64,000 nucleotides of DNA, from NCBI GenBank assembly GCA_963678705.1, contig OY783210.1, forward strand, positions 15,315,331 to 15,379,330, written 5' to 3'. The stretch is from Panorpa germanica (taxonomy: Eukaryota; Arthropoda; Insecta; Mecoptera; Panorpidae). A program made the translations under genes and the position numbers. Position 1 is the stretch's first letter, and the number at the start of each line of letters is the position of its first letter. This document shows, in pieces, positions 41,782 to 51,623 of the stretch. A model generated the notes under the pieces. The model was not told the origin of the DNA. It saw only the letters and a program-made list of their open reading frames with translations, and made no database searches.

Positions 41782-42103
41782 CAAGTGATGCACCAAATAT
41801 TACTTTGTAAAGATATACAGCCTAAGCCGGCGTTTCTCAACTTAGCGCCCCATGCAAACGCATCTCTTGCATATTCTCAGAACCGGCACTGAATAACATA
41901 TGTTTATCAGCTTCATAGCTTCTTGAAAACTCCGCAAACGAACATTAAATTTAACATTAAAATGAACACACAATAAATTTAAATTATCAAACATTCTCTG
42001 TGTAATTAAGATTTTTGTAATAAATAAATTTTAATTGCTTTAGGGCATATTGAAAGCAATAATGTATAATTTATGTTTTATGCGAAACGAAATATGTTTT
42101 TAC

Positions 42104-42234
42104 CTCGTTAATATATTCGAGTATAAAAGCATTTGTATAAAATCCAGTAACATGAGATGGTAATACTGAAATCAGAACATCCCAGCCCCAGGATGGTTCG
42201 TTTATGTGTAGTATTTGCGTACCAGCTAGAAATC
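42104..42234 (-). CDS. Candidate exon of unidentified gene (FLAGTQILHINEPSW...EYINE)
   Basis: This is a 131-nt open segment with acceptor ttatttcgacag and donor AACGAG|gtaaaa. It encodes FLAGTQILHINEPSWGWDVL, ISVLPSHVTGFYTNAF and ILEYINE. It enters in phase 1 and leaves in phase 0. Joining it to the Tomosyn exon at 26647-26710 would give a stop, and it does not resemble the missing tomosyn blade, so it is not the adjacent Tomosyn exon. The other two frames contain stops. Family unknown. Confidence 0.4.
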
Positions 42235-42520
42235 CTGTCGAAATAATTTCATAAAACGTTGGTTAAAACAATTTAAGCGCCGTAATTCTGGGAAATTTAT
42301 AGCTTGTTCACATGATTTAATACAGGTCTGGCTTACATTTTCTGTTTATCTATTTTTTGCTTATCAATTATTTTTGTGTGGTGTTTTGTTTCTGGGTTTT
42401 ATTTATTGCCTGCTTTTGATATTTTATAGTTAAGTATATAATCAATAATCCTGTTACGATGATATAGAAGTATTCAGGCAAGCATCCACCAAGGCTAGCA
42501 ACATAAGCATAGGATTTATC

Positions 42521-43045
42521 CTTAGAGCATATATATATATAGAGAGTGAATGCTGGACATGAAAGTGTGTCCAAAATGTGTGCGAGAGAGAAAGGTATAT
42601 GTTATTTGTTCTTTATGCGCATGCGTCGAAAGTGACAGTTGTCATGTCAGAGCTGTTTAGATATAATACGTGACAGTTGTTAAATATGACATTATATTGA
42701 TGTAGATTAATTTAGATTTGTATAAATATAAATAAACTATATACAAATATAACTAAAAACGTGATTTCTGTCCACTCCAAATATCAAATGTGTTGGCCGT
42801 TATCTCCACAGCGATATCTATGCCCTTCGGTCACTGTTTTATCGACAAACGAGCTTTGTACTAACTACAGAAATATAATTTCTTTACATATTTAATATTT
42901 ATTATATCTAGACAGCTGTCATTTTCGACGCTTGCGTATAGAGAACAAATAGGATCATATACCTTTCTCTCTCGCACATATTTTGGCCACACTTTTAATC
43001 TATAGGAAATATAGGCTATTCACACTCCATTTATATATGCTCTAA
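42521..43045. mobile_element. MITE with ~120-bp TIRs and GGATTTATC duplication
   Basis: Left CTTAGAGCATATATATATAT and right, inverted, TTAGAGCATATATAAATGGA open long imperfect inverted arms that include GTGCGAGAGAGAAAGGTATA and TTTGTTCTYTATRCGCA. GGATTTATC occurs exactly on both sides, an 8-9-bp duplication as made by hAT or Mutator-type elements. No coding capacity. Confidence 0.8.
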
Positions 43046-45037
43046 GGATTTATCGTATTAAAATAACTGCAAAAAAGTAACTGTGCTTAATGGAAATACT
43101 TTCGAAGTAATCACTGAAAATTTAAACGAAGTACACAGCTTTACCATTATTCGAAATTAATGAACGTCTTATATCAGTTAATATTTTCCAAACTTTTCCA
43201 ACGTATAAGATGGTGAATATCTCAACAATATCGTATTGTTAATTATAAAGAAAATAATATAATTCAAAACCAGCCCAATCTGCACAGCAACATTACATTG
43301 TTTCACAATTATGAAATGAAAACAATGTCACATATATATAATTAAAATAATATTATTTCATTAACATTAAAAGCGTCTTTGTTTTCATTTATCATTGTTA
43401 TTACAAACAAAACAATAAGCCGGCATCCACTGGTTTAAAATAAAGTTCGTTGATAATATTGAAAGCTAAGCGTAAAGAAAATGGTTCAACAGAGCGTAGG
43501 CTACTCAGAGAAGTATAAATGGCAGGAAGTTGATATAAAACAAATATTGAATTATTTCTTGAATGTATTTTATTTCTGCCGACTGAGGGAATTAAAATAT
43601 AATGCTATGTGGTAAGCTGCAGGTGTTGGCAATATTTTGTAGGAGTATGTTTTAGCTGTGGCGGATTACTTGGACCGTTAAAGTGTGCTTAAACAGTGTA
43701 AAGAGATCAGTAGTATATAGTATGTGCAAACACTAAAATCTGATAGTATAAGCGGACGAAAATCATTTTTCATGGGCAGTTATTACTAGATAAGATAAAC
43801 ACATATTTTCCAAATTTTGTATAAAAAAAAGGTTGCAAAATATTGACTTGTTTTAAAAAATACTGGCTCTTTCTCTAAGCATATTGTACTCAACATTTTT
43901 AGAACTGGTTGCTATACTTATAAAGAGAAACTCTGAATAAAGACTGTGTTAAAGAGAAATACTGAATCAGCTGCACGATTTGCAGTTATTTCTCTTTAAC
44001 TGTTCAAACTAGTTGTCTTTTCTTTAATTTTAAGTTAAATAAGGTTATATAAACCTTGACTGTAGCTTAACCAAGCAAACTACCTCAGTTACATTTTTCG
44101 TTAATTAAATGTGCTCGCTCTTCAACAAAACTAGAACAGTTATGCCGTAACTGAAGTTTAACTGAGAATTGTAAAAAAGGATTTTAGTTATAGAGTGTCA
44201 AATAAAAATTAGAGATTGTCTTGAATATTTTGTAAAAGCTCAAAGAACGAAAATTGTCTTGCACTGTTTCAGATTCACACTTACCACTAGCTAGTTTCAA
44301 GGTTTATTTTCTACTTTTCATATAAAAATTATCTTGCAGTACATAGTTCAATTTTGCTACGTTACTACAAGCTAATTAAAGTATTAGTTTGCATTTCATT
44401 TTCTACCTGGATATATAGATTTAGATAATGTTGAAATATATGTTCGCGCTTTTAATCACTTTCTTTTAAAAAGATGTGATAAGCACCCTAATTAGTCTAG
44501 TAAATAGACTATCGATGTAAATATGACATAGTCCTGTCTATTTATAATAAAAATTGACACACGGACAATAGGTTATATACACCTGACTAACAATATCTAA
44601 TTTACAAACCCTACTTACAGTAAAATGAAGTTCTGTTTACAAGAATCTTGAAAGTATCTCAGAACTGTAGTCAAGTGAATGTTAAGTTATTAAATAAAAT
44701 TGGTTGAGTGAGTTCTGCGTATTATAGATTGACAGACAGCTGACTGACTTGACTCAACTTGACGTAAATGTAAACCTCTATTTCTTTATTTACGTCAAAA
44801 GAAATATTTCAAAGAAAATATAAAAACCATTTGTAGATAAATATTCTTTGTCAATATTCAAATGTAAATTGAGCGAATCTTGCTATTATTGTATGTTGTT
44901 TTATTTTTTGCTAGCTTACCACAAGCTAATTCAAAGTATGTAAGAAATTTTAAGGCATTGCAATGTTCAAAGTTGCTAGCTTGATACAAGGTAATTCTAA
45001 CTATATTTTTGTAATTTTAATTATAGTAACTACAGTT
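43046..45037. other. No gene recognised; fragments of a TCAGTTAAAC repeat
   Basis: AT-rich. At 44058-44175 GACTGTAGCTTAACCAAGCA and GCCGTAACTGAAGTTTAACT match, inverted, parts of the unit at 47609-47815. Short local repeats (TACAAGCTAATT) occur at 44367 and 44920. Confidence 0.4.
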
Positions 45038-45105
45038 TTATATGCTTGTGGCATGGGCAGTCCAGGCCAGTTCGTCCGGTTTTGATTTATCAATATGGGG
45101 TGGTT
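45038..45105 (-). CDS. Weak candidate terminal exon (PHIDKSKPDELAWTAHATSI)
   Basis: The minus strand has a textbook acceptor (ccatacaccccctag) followed by a short frame PHIDKSKPDELAWTAHATSI-stop, needing entry phase 1. A phase-0 reading (NHPILINQNRTNWPGLPMPQ) with donor AAAACT|gtagtt is also possible. The plus strand has an alternative 84-nt open segment between ctacag and GTATG|gtaagc. These readings exclude one another, so only the unusual GC content and the splice-like signals are firm. Confidence 0.2.
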
Positions 45106-45689
45106 CTAGGGGGTGTATGGTAAGCATGTGTTCATGTATTAAAATATTGAAAATTAATGAAACATACATTTTATATTATTTAAATATAAAATGAGATTTT
45201 ACAAAATACACCATCTGTTATTTTTCCATTTGAATCTAATTAGTACAATGTATTTATAAAAACACTAATTAAAAATTTATAATTAAAATGAATATCAATA
45301 AATGAATATTAAACATAAATTGTGTACAGTCAGATGTTGAAATTAATTAATTTCGATATATGGAGTTCGTTTTACAAATAATTTTACAATTATGTATCAT
45401 ATTTTTATTAAATATATTTACGTATGGTATATATATTGTTGTCATTTAATAAATATGTATTATATGTTATTAGTAGTTCTCGGATTTATATGCAATTCCA
45501 AATATTTGCATATTAATGTATATTTTAGGAACAATGCTTATTAATATCGTTTTATCCCGTATTGGTTTAGTTGTTATTTAAATTCGACATCGATATTATA
45601 AAAACTCCAACATAGTACAAGGTCGTCGGTAGTACCACTTAAAATCTAAAGTAGACCAAATTAAATTATTCAGTTTCTGAAACCTAATA

Positions 45690-45952
45690 GGTCCCATAGA
45701 TGAACTTGGTTGGCAACATTATTTAGTGGATGTTGGCATGTTGGTGGTTGAGTTTCATGTTGCAACAACTTTTTGAGTAAGATCAAAAACTTTTAATGTT
45801 AAAAAGTATTTACTAAAATGATATGATTATAAGATAGCGAGAGTGAATCATCGTGCAAATAATGCATCAGAAGTGATGTTGACAATTTGGTTGGTAAACA
45901 TGTAGTTTCATCTGTGGCCTTGTTGTCAACCATGTTGGTCGTCCATAGGGTC
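45690..45952. mobile_element. TA-flanked 263-bp MITE (GRYCCYATRGAYGA ends)
   Basis: Left GGTCCCATAGATGAACTTGG and right, inverted, GACCCTATGGACGACCAACA with TGGTTGNCAAC in both arms. TA sits on both sides, as in Tc1/mariner insertions. No coding. Confidence 0.6.
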
Positions 45953-46142
45953 TATAAAGAACTTATTAAAGAAATTGACTGTATACAATTAAATTTAGAC
46001 TGAGAAAAGAATAGTTCTTTCATGAAAATAATAGTAGAAAAATCCAACGATATGTTTCAGCCTTTTAAAAGTATTATTCATATTTAATTATTATTATAGA
46101 ATGATTTTGATATATCAATTAACAATTATATCAATCATAATA

Positions 46143-46542
46143 GGCCATTTTTTAGTGGTCATTCTTTACTTGTTAATTGAAATAGATGTTAATAAATGTA
46201 TATTGGCTTTTCTATTTTTTAAATATCTAAATGTTCACGGAGATATAGCAATTAAATATTTGAATTGTAGTTTTAGAGCTACAGATGTCGGCCATATTTA
46301 TGACGTAATATGTCGCACTATTAAGGAATAAGTCTGTTACTTGGTGTACGTATCAGAGTTCTATGTTAAGTATGCTATCTCCTCTACGCTCTGTTGTATA
46401 AAAGAGATAAAACTTGGCGGTTAATATCTCCTAAAATATAGCGAGCTTTTAAAAAATAATTGAATATTTGAGATTCTGGTAGTCAATTTTATTAATATAT
46501 TGTACAGTTTTATAGAAATTAAGACATGGTTAACAAGCCCAT
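46143..46542. mobile_element. TGGGCTTGTGTCC repeat, copy 5 (inverted, rearranged)
   Basis: Opposite orientation to copies 2-4: it begins CATTTTTTAGTGGTCATTCT and ends ACAAGCCCA. Like copy 1, its far end carries the arm TTTATTAATATATTGTACAG rather than the usual end, and the middle is deleted. The short plus ORF inside is a shadow. Confidence 0.68.
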
Positions 46543-46857
46543 TAATTCTCTCTGTTCCACGTATTTTTAAAACCATAACTACATGGTCTACAACCAACGA
46601 AATCACATTTTCCCAACGTTGACAAATTCTCTCTTTAAAACATATTTGGAGGCAATCTAGAAACTACTATACCATTCTCTTTACACGTATACACTCACAC
46701 CTACATAGATTTATAGTATGTATGTATAAGTTATACATTAACGAAGCTCTAAATATACCCTAGAGATGTTTTCCTTAATTTTCTTTTGAGAAAATGTTTT
46801 ACCAAAGAAACAAATTTTCACTATGTTGTATGTAATGAAAATTTAAAAGAGAGTAAT

Positions 46858-47000
46858 TTATACATTAAGTAGTTTCAATGTCTCCACCATTTCCTTTTCC
46901 TTTTGCTTTTTCTTGTCTCGTTTCTCTGTTAATGAAGTAACTAATGAGTTAGTTTTAGACTGTCTGCTGTTGGCTAGTGGCGTCTTCTTAGGCGTAGTTG
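46858..47000 (-). CDS. Candidate lysine-rich terminal exon, unidentified gene
   Basis: This minus-strand open segment begins after an AG (acceptor aacgtctgag) and ends in TAA. It encodes TTPKKTPLANSRQSK, TNSLVTSLTEKRDKKKQKEK and EMVETLKLLNV-stop. The charged, Ser/Lys-rich composition looks like a real C-terminus. The acceptor is poor in pyrimidines and needs entry phase 1, which does not fit the 51.5-kb exon directly. A weaker phase-0 acceptor lies 12 nt inside. No AATAAA lies close downstream. It may belong to the same unidentified gene or be chance. Confidence 0.35.
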
Positions 47001-47196
47001 CTCAGACGTTGTACTTATATCGACACCATGTTTTTATAACAGTATTTTAACACTGTTAATTTTATGTTTTGAAATTACTTCATTCCATTCTGCTCTGAGA
47101 ATAAAGCCACTCAGTCCATTAAGCATACCCAACTGATTCACATCACTTCAAAAACTTGTTGTGATTGTGAAGTTTTGGCTTCTACTCATAATCCCC

Positions 47197-47412
47197 ATTT
47201 GTACTCACTGTTTTTAGTTTTAATTGAAGGTTTAAGGTTATTTTGAACTTGTAAAATCATATACATTATTTTGTAATAATTTCTATCTTCATTTAATATA
47301 GATTATTCTATTTAATATAATTAATTATATTTTTTTATATTTCTCAAGCTGAAACTTACATTCTAGGTTAAAACCTTAAATGAACACTAAAACTCCGTGA
47401 GTGGGAATGAAC
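47197..47412. repeat. Short inverted-repeat unit related to CATTCCCACTCA family
   Basis: Left GTACTCACTGTTTTTAGTTT plus AAGGTTTAAGG, right inverted CATTCCCACTCACGGAGTTT plus TTTAAGGTTTTAACC. About 216 bp, with an AT-rich centre. Confidence 0.5.
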
Positions 47413-47608
47413 TTTAACTAAACCCGTTCCAAATGGAGTGCAGTGTAGCCCCGCCCATACGTTTTGGAGCGCTCGTGAGTGAAGAATTTTGAGCGCAACA
47501 ATGCTACATAATAAGCGAGAATGAATAAGCACGTACACTTAGATAGACTTGGCCAAAACTCCGTATTAAATATTTAATAAATATTTTCACTATCTAAGGG
47601 CAGATTTT

Positions 47609-47815
47609 TCAGTAGTCAGTTAAACTACAGTTGTGACATTAACTTAAAAACTTGGTTTTTAAATTCTAATTTTATCAAAGATCGACCACAGTTAAGTAAT
47701 GAGAAATTTTTCCATTTATTTTGCTTGGTTAAGCTACAGTTACGTTCGATACGAAACAGAATTAGAGCTGAGTATCAACAAAGCTTTATAATAAACTATA
47801 GTTAACTGACAAATG
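47609..47815. repeat. Small inverted-repeat unit (TCAGTAGTCAGTTAAACTACAG)
   Basis: The left end CAGTAGTCAGTTAAACTACA pairs with the right end, inverted, CATTTGTCAGTTAACTATAG. It holds GCTTGGTTAAGCTACAGTTA, also found inverted near 44060. MITE-like. Confidence 0.5.
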
Positions 47816-48289
47816 AGTAATTATTTCAAAGATTCAAAGCACGTTGTTCCATATCCACTTATATTTCCCCTGCCCAATGACATCTTGCTTTTGCTAAATG
47901 TTATATATGTGTTCGTTTTTTGCAGTATAAACGTCGTGTGAATAGTTCTATATAAAACGTATGCGCTACTGTTTATTCGATAAGATTTATACTGTAAAGA
48001 AACGTGCAGTACAATGCCGTGTGAACCAAGCCTAACGGTGCGTTTCCATAAAGTCAATGTTTATCTTAAATATAAACATCAATATTATCTTTCCTATACA
48101 TACACGTATATTTACTTTACCTCTTACAATAATCTTAATTTATACCCTAGAATTGTTTCCTTTGGTGACACAACACAATGATAATACAACAGCAATCTAC
48201 AACGGTGGGTAGGTATATAGTCGTGTTGTAAATATAATATACACAAAGGCTAAATATTAAGGATATCCAACAAAGTAACAGTGTACCTT
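47816..48289. other. No gene recognised
   Basis: The minus-strand ORFs here are unsupported. The second reads through the SINE-like sequence next door. Confidence 0.35.
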
Positions 48290-48650
48290 CAGGCCATTTC
48301 AAATTGTAATCTGTTTTTGAGATCGCTACAGCTACAGAGAGGTTTACTACATCTCTGGACTGCAAGATTCATGTTTAAGTCCGAACTCGTGTCAAAGAGT
48401 AAAACGAGAGGGAGAGAACATCGTACTGACGGTGAGATAATGAGCTAATACTGTGAGTTGTATGAGTATGAAATTATGTTTTGTGTTCTGGAAAATTTCA
48501 CTACCAAGAACCGAATCTAGAGCTTAAGAGAAAGGAATTGTTATGTAACTCTATACCCGGTCTAGACTTACATTTTCTGAGTTTGGTTATTATCAAGGTT
48601 ATTGATTAAGTACGTACATAAACTTATTAGGCAGAGGTGTGATTCATCTA
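48290..48650 (+). mobile_element. tRNA-derived SINE, copy 2
   Basis: It has a tRNA-like head (GGACTGCAAGATTCATG, then GTTTAAGTCC as a degenerate B box) and a tail CTGAGTTTGGTTATTATCAA ... AACTTATTAGGCAG. The tail matches the copies at 55075 and 63117. The head is too degenerate to name the tRNA. Confidence 0.5.
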
Positions 48651-48689
48651 TGAGGACACCGCATTATAAAAAGTAATTATGGGTCGAGT

Positions 48690-48790
48690 AGGCCTGGAGG
48701 GGACGTTGCAAGGAAAGAGGAAGTGAAGGGTATGGATGGCGGAAGTAAGGAGAAAGAGTAAACAGAAGAAAGAGTTTCTAATTCCAAATT
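48690..48790 (+). mobile_element. LINE 3' fragment
   Basis: AGGGTATGGATGGCGGAAGT and nearby purine-rich sequence match the RWMAE.RR tail of the 31.9-kb LINE. Only about 100 bp remains. Confidence 0.45.
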
Positions 48791-48873
48791 GCTATGTATA
48801 AATAAAAAAAAATGAATTTAATTAAGTTTTTACATTTATTAACTTAGAAAATAAAATGAGAAACTACGAATTA

Positions 48874-49270
48874 TTAGCCCCGAATCTGTCCGAACCGAAT
48901 GAGAATACAACTGTGTTGTTAGTGACAGAACGCACGTATATACGAGTGAGAGAACGCACACGGCACGAACGAAACTAAACTGATTTCAAATTGGTTTTGA
49001 CCACATTTTGAGCGACTGTGTTTCTTGGTTGCAGGGCAATTACGTTGCATGCTAGTGATGGTGACATCATAAGCAGAGATGTGCAAATGCTATTCAAAAG
49101 TATTTAAATACATACATACATACATATACCTCATCGTACGACACAACAAAATATCCTATTATGCTATTGTTAGAAATTCTATCGAGTCACGAAACACGGC
49201 TCGACATGGCAGGTTTTTCGTTTTCGTTGCGCGGCTAGTTTGCAATCAGTCGACCCGTCTGCAGACACCT
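48874..49270. mobile_element. Harbinger-like MITE, diverged copy 3
   Basis: It shares TTAGCCCCGAATCTG, CGAACCGAATG, CTGTGTTGTTAGT and TATTGTTAGAAATTCTAT with the 426-bp MITE. It lacks the outer left terminus and has diverged more, with small insertions, so it is older than the 24.7/30.5-kb pair. Confidence 0.7.
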
Positions 49271-50851
49271 AATATCTTTTCTATAGTATAAAGTCAATAA
49301 ATACAGTCGCATGTTATTTTTAAGTTTTTTAAGGATTATAGAATACGATTTCCTGGTCCACTTTCTCCTGACTTTTTAACGGGTTATTACCTTTATAACA
49401 GCGGGCTCTAGACACATGCCTATTTTGCTTAGTACTTCACAACGGTCCTGTAACCAACCAACATATAACTTCGACGTAGTTTCCACCCAAATAGTTGGGG
49501 CTTCAATTCAAACAATGCCCTGTATTATAACTGCCCCGTGTTTCGTTATCTTGTGCATTCTATCTGTCTGTCTGTTCTGCTGTTTGTATGCTACATGCTC
49601 TCATCAGACATTGTGGCGCATTATTCAGGTACTAGTACTTTGTATTGTTGTAAATGTGATGAATGCAAAACATGTAATTTAATAAACCAACATATACGAG
49701 GTATGTACTAAAAAGTTTACCTTCTAACTAACCGCTGAAACGGAGATAAAAATAAAATGGCGGCAGCGTCAGATAGCGCGTTGTACGCGTTGACAGATTA
49801 AAACAGAAATTCGTTTCCATTGTCTTTCTTAAACTAGCACATGTAAAATAATGTGCTAGTATTATCAATGTAATGCTGTCTAAATATATTCGGTTGTGTT
49901 TATTACAGAAATAAATACTTGAGCTGTGCACTCGAGGAAGTTCTGATTATGATTTTAGTTGTAGCCTGAGGGGCCTATAAATTGGATCGGTTTAATCTGC
50001 AAGAATTACAAAAATACAACTCGCAGTAAATTTAATTTAATTTTCGTAGCCTATGTTTTACTGCAGTATATTTTGTTAACGTAAAAATAAACGCTATTAT
50101 AAATATTACTTAGCGTATATAAGTTTCATTTCAAAGGTAATAAAGTAACATAAATCAACAAGAAGTTCACTAAGATATGAAGTTAGTAGATTTAGTACTT
50201 ACTAATACTAATATAGGTATATTCATATTCTTTTAATATATATGTGTAAGGGTTTTAAATATAAAATATTGTGTCAATATTTGTTGTGTAAAATTGTATA
50301 AGTTTACAAAGTTTTAAATAAATAAGGGTTGAAAATCGAAAGTAAATATTGCGTGTATATTTTACGTCCCTTTTCTTTTTCTAAATTTCGGTTATTTGCA
50401 TAAATTATTGTGCTATTTCAAAAGTATTTTAAGGAGTATTTCAAACAGCTGATGTTTGTTTTTTGAAATAGCTAATTATACGATATAAATGAACTTTGAT
50501 GATTATCTTAAAGTATATATATATACTATATATATAGATAGAAATTCTTTGATATAGCTTCACTGTAACAGGAGTCACTTTGACTTGCAAAGTTTTATTG
50601 TGGGGAGCAATATTGATAAGGGAATAGTGTGCCAGTAGAGAGTGTAATTTTATAATTTGTTTTACGAGAAGATGACCTCGCATAAGGGGTCGAAAGTTGC
50701 AAGTATCTTTTTATAATAAAGTTAAGTTTTCTATGACAAAAGGGTTATTTTATTGAACATATAGCTAGTAATAGGATAGCGATTCTAATTCCTTACCTAG
50801 ATTTATATATTCATAATTGTGTTTAGTGGGTTTGATAGGTATACCTGTCAT
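49271..50851. other. No gene recognised; one mariner-like end
   Basis: TATACGAGGTATGTACTAAA at 49693 resembles a mariner terminus without a partner. 49390-49500 is GC-richer, with competing short frames on both strands (see rejected items). AT-rich elsewhere. Confidence 0.35.
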
Positions 50852-51209
50852 CACGGACGGTCTTAGCCATTGCGAGCCACCGGGGCAGGTCTTTGTGAGG
50901 CACTTGTTCTTTGTATTATTAATGTAAATTGTACGTAAGTATTTTTGATGATAATTGACGAGAAATAAAATTTTATATTGGAAGTGTTATAAAAGTTAAC
51001 AAGCACAAAGACGACAAATATTAATGATGGTAAACTAAGGTACATGAATACCTTAAAAGATATACGCAGTGATTCTAGTGGGATTTCTAAAGAGCGAGGT
51101 GTGAGATTCAAATACATATATAGTAATGAATTTTTCTACTTGGGCTGTTGCGCGAGAATGCGTGTCCCTGGGCGGTTGCCCTGCTTGCCACCCCCAAAGG
51201 CCGCCTCTG
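50852..51209. mobile_element. hAT-like MITE with perfect 8-bp duplication
   Basis: The left end CACGGACGGTCTTAGCCATT and right end, inverted, CAGAGGCGGCCTTTGGGGGT are flanked by CCTGTCAT on both sides. An exact 8-bp duplication and CA..GGCGG-type ends fit hAT. 358 bp, GC-rich ends, no transposase. Several short ORFs over it on both strands are artefacts. Confidence 0.85.
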
Positions 51210-51511
51210 CCTGTCATAAAACCTGTGCAGCATTGATTGAACACATCGCAAAAACTTCAAAAACACCTTCGACAAATTATGACTCCTAATGCACATTTAT
51301 TTATATTTAATATTAGCAATTCGACCTTCCTCGATCATACGAGAGACCCAAATCCTTTTTTGTTTTTGAAAACAATCTTATGATAAGATATATAGATATA
51401 AAAAAATGAAACCAAACAGAATACTAGAACAATTAAATATTAAAAGATCATCGAATATTGATATTATTACTTAAAATCGATGTGATTGCTGCGATCACAA
51501 AATTGTCTCAC
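51210..51511. other. Between the hAT-like MITE and a candidate exon
   Basis: Nothing recognised. Confidence 0.4.
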
Positions 51512-51623
51512 CTGTTGTTTTCCCAATTTTGTGCTAAACAAGCCATCGTTCGATAGTTCCCGAGTTTCCTCGGATGCTCGCTGGAGGTAGTAGTAAAGGG
51601 TCGGGTCGGCGATGATGTCTAGA
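51512..51623 (-). CDS. Candidate exon of unidentified gene (LDIIADPTLYYYLQ...KLGKQQ)
   Basis: This is a 112-nt open segment with donor CAACAG|gtgaga and acceptor tgcatgtag. It encodes LDIIADPTLYYYLQRASEET followed by RELSNDGLFSTKLGKQQ. Joined to the 60.5-kb candidate it reads ELMKIIYS-S-LDIIADPTL without a break, which supports both. It leaves in phase 0. An alternative acceptor 12 nt upstream would add TACS and use another phase. The polypyrimidine tract is weak. It lies about 300 bp from a hAT-like MITE but outside its target-site duplications. I cannot assign a family. Confidence 0.55.

Noticed and set aside
48147-48365. 72-codon minus-strand ORF with hydrophobic centre
   Set aside because: It overlaps the antisense of the SINE-like copy.
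49416-49640. Possible signal or membrane protein (FVILCILSVCLFCCLYATC)
   Set aside because: The hydrophobic run is low-complexity TCTGTCTGTCTG-type sequence, and no codon bias or homologue is recognised.
49390-49682. Plus-strand 88-codon ORF and minus-strand frame PTIWVETTSKLYVGWLQDRC with a GT after AAG
   Set aside because: Three frames compete, the minus frame has a stop just upstream and no good acceptor, and no family is recognised.
50844-51250. Exon-like segments (VPHKDLPRWLAMAKTVRDDR; MTGRGGLWGWQAGQPPRD)
   Set aside because: Both lie wholly or mostly within the hAT-like MITE bounded by CCTGTCAT; their GC content comes from its ends.
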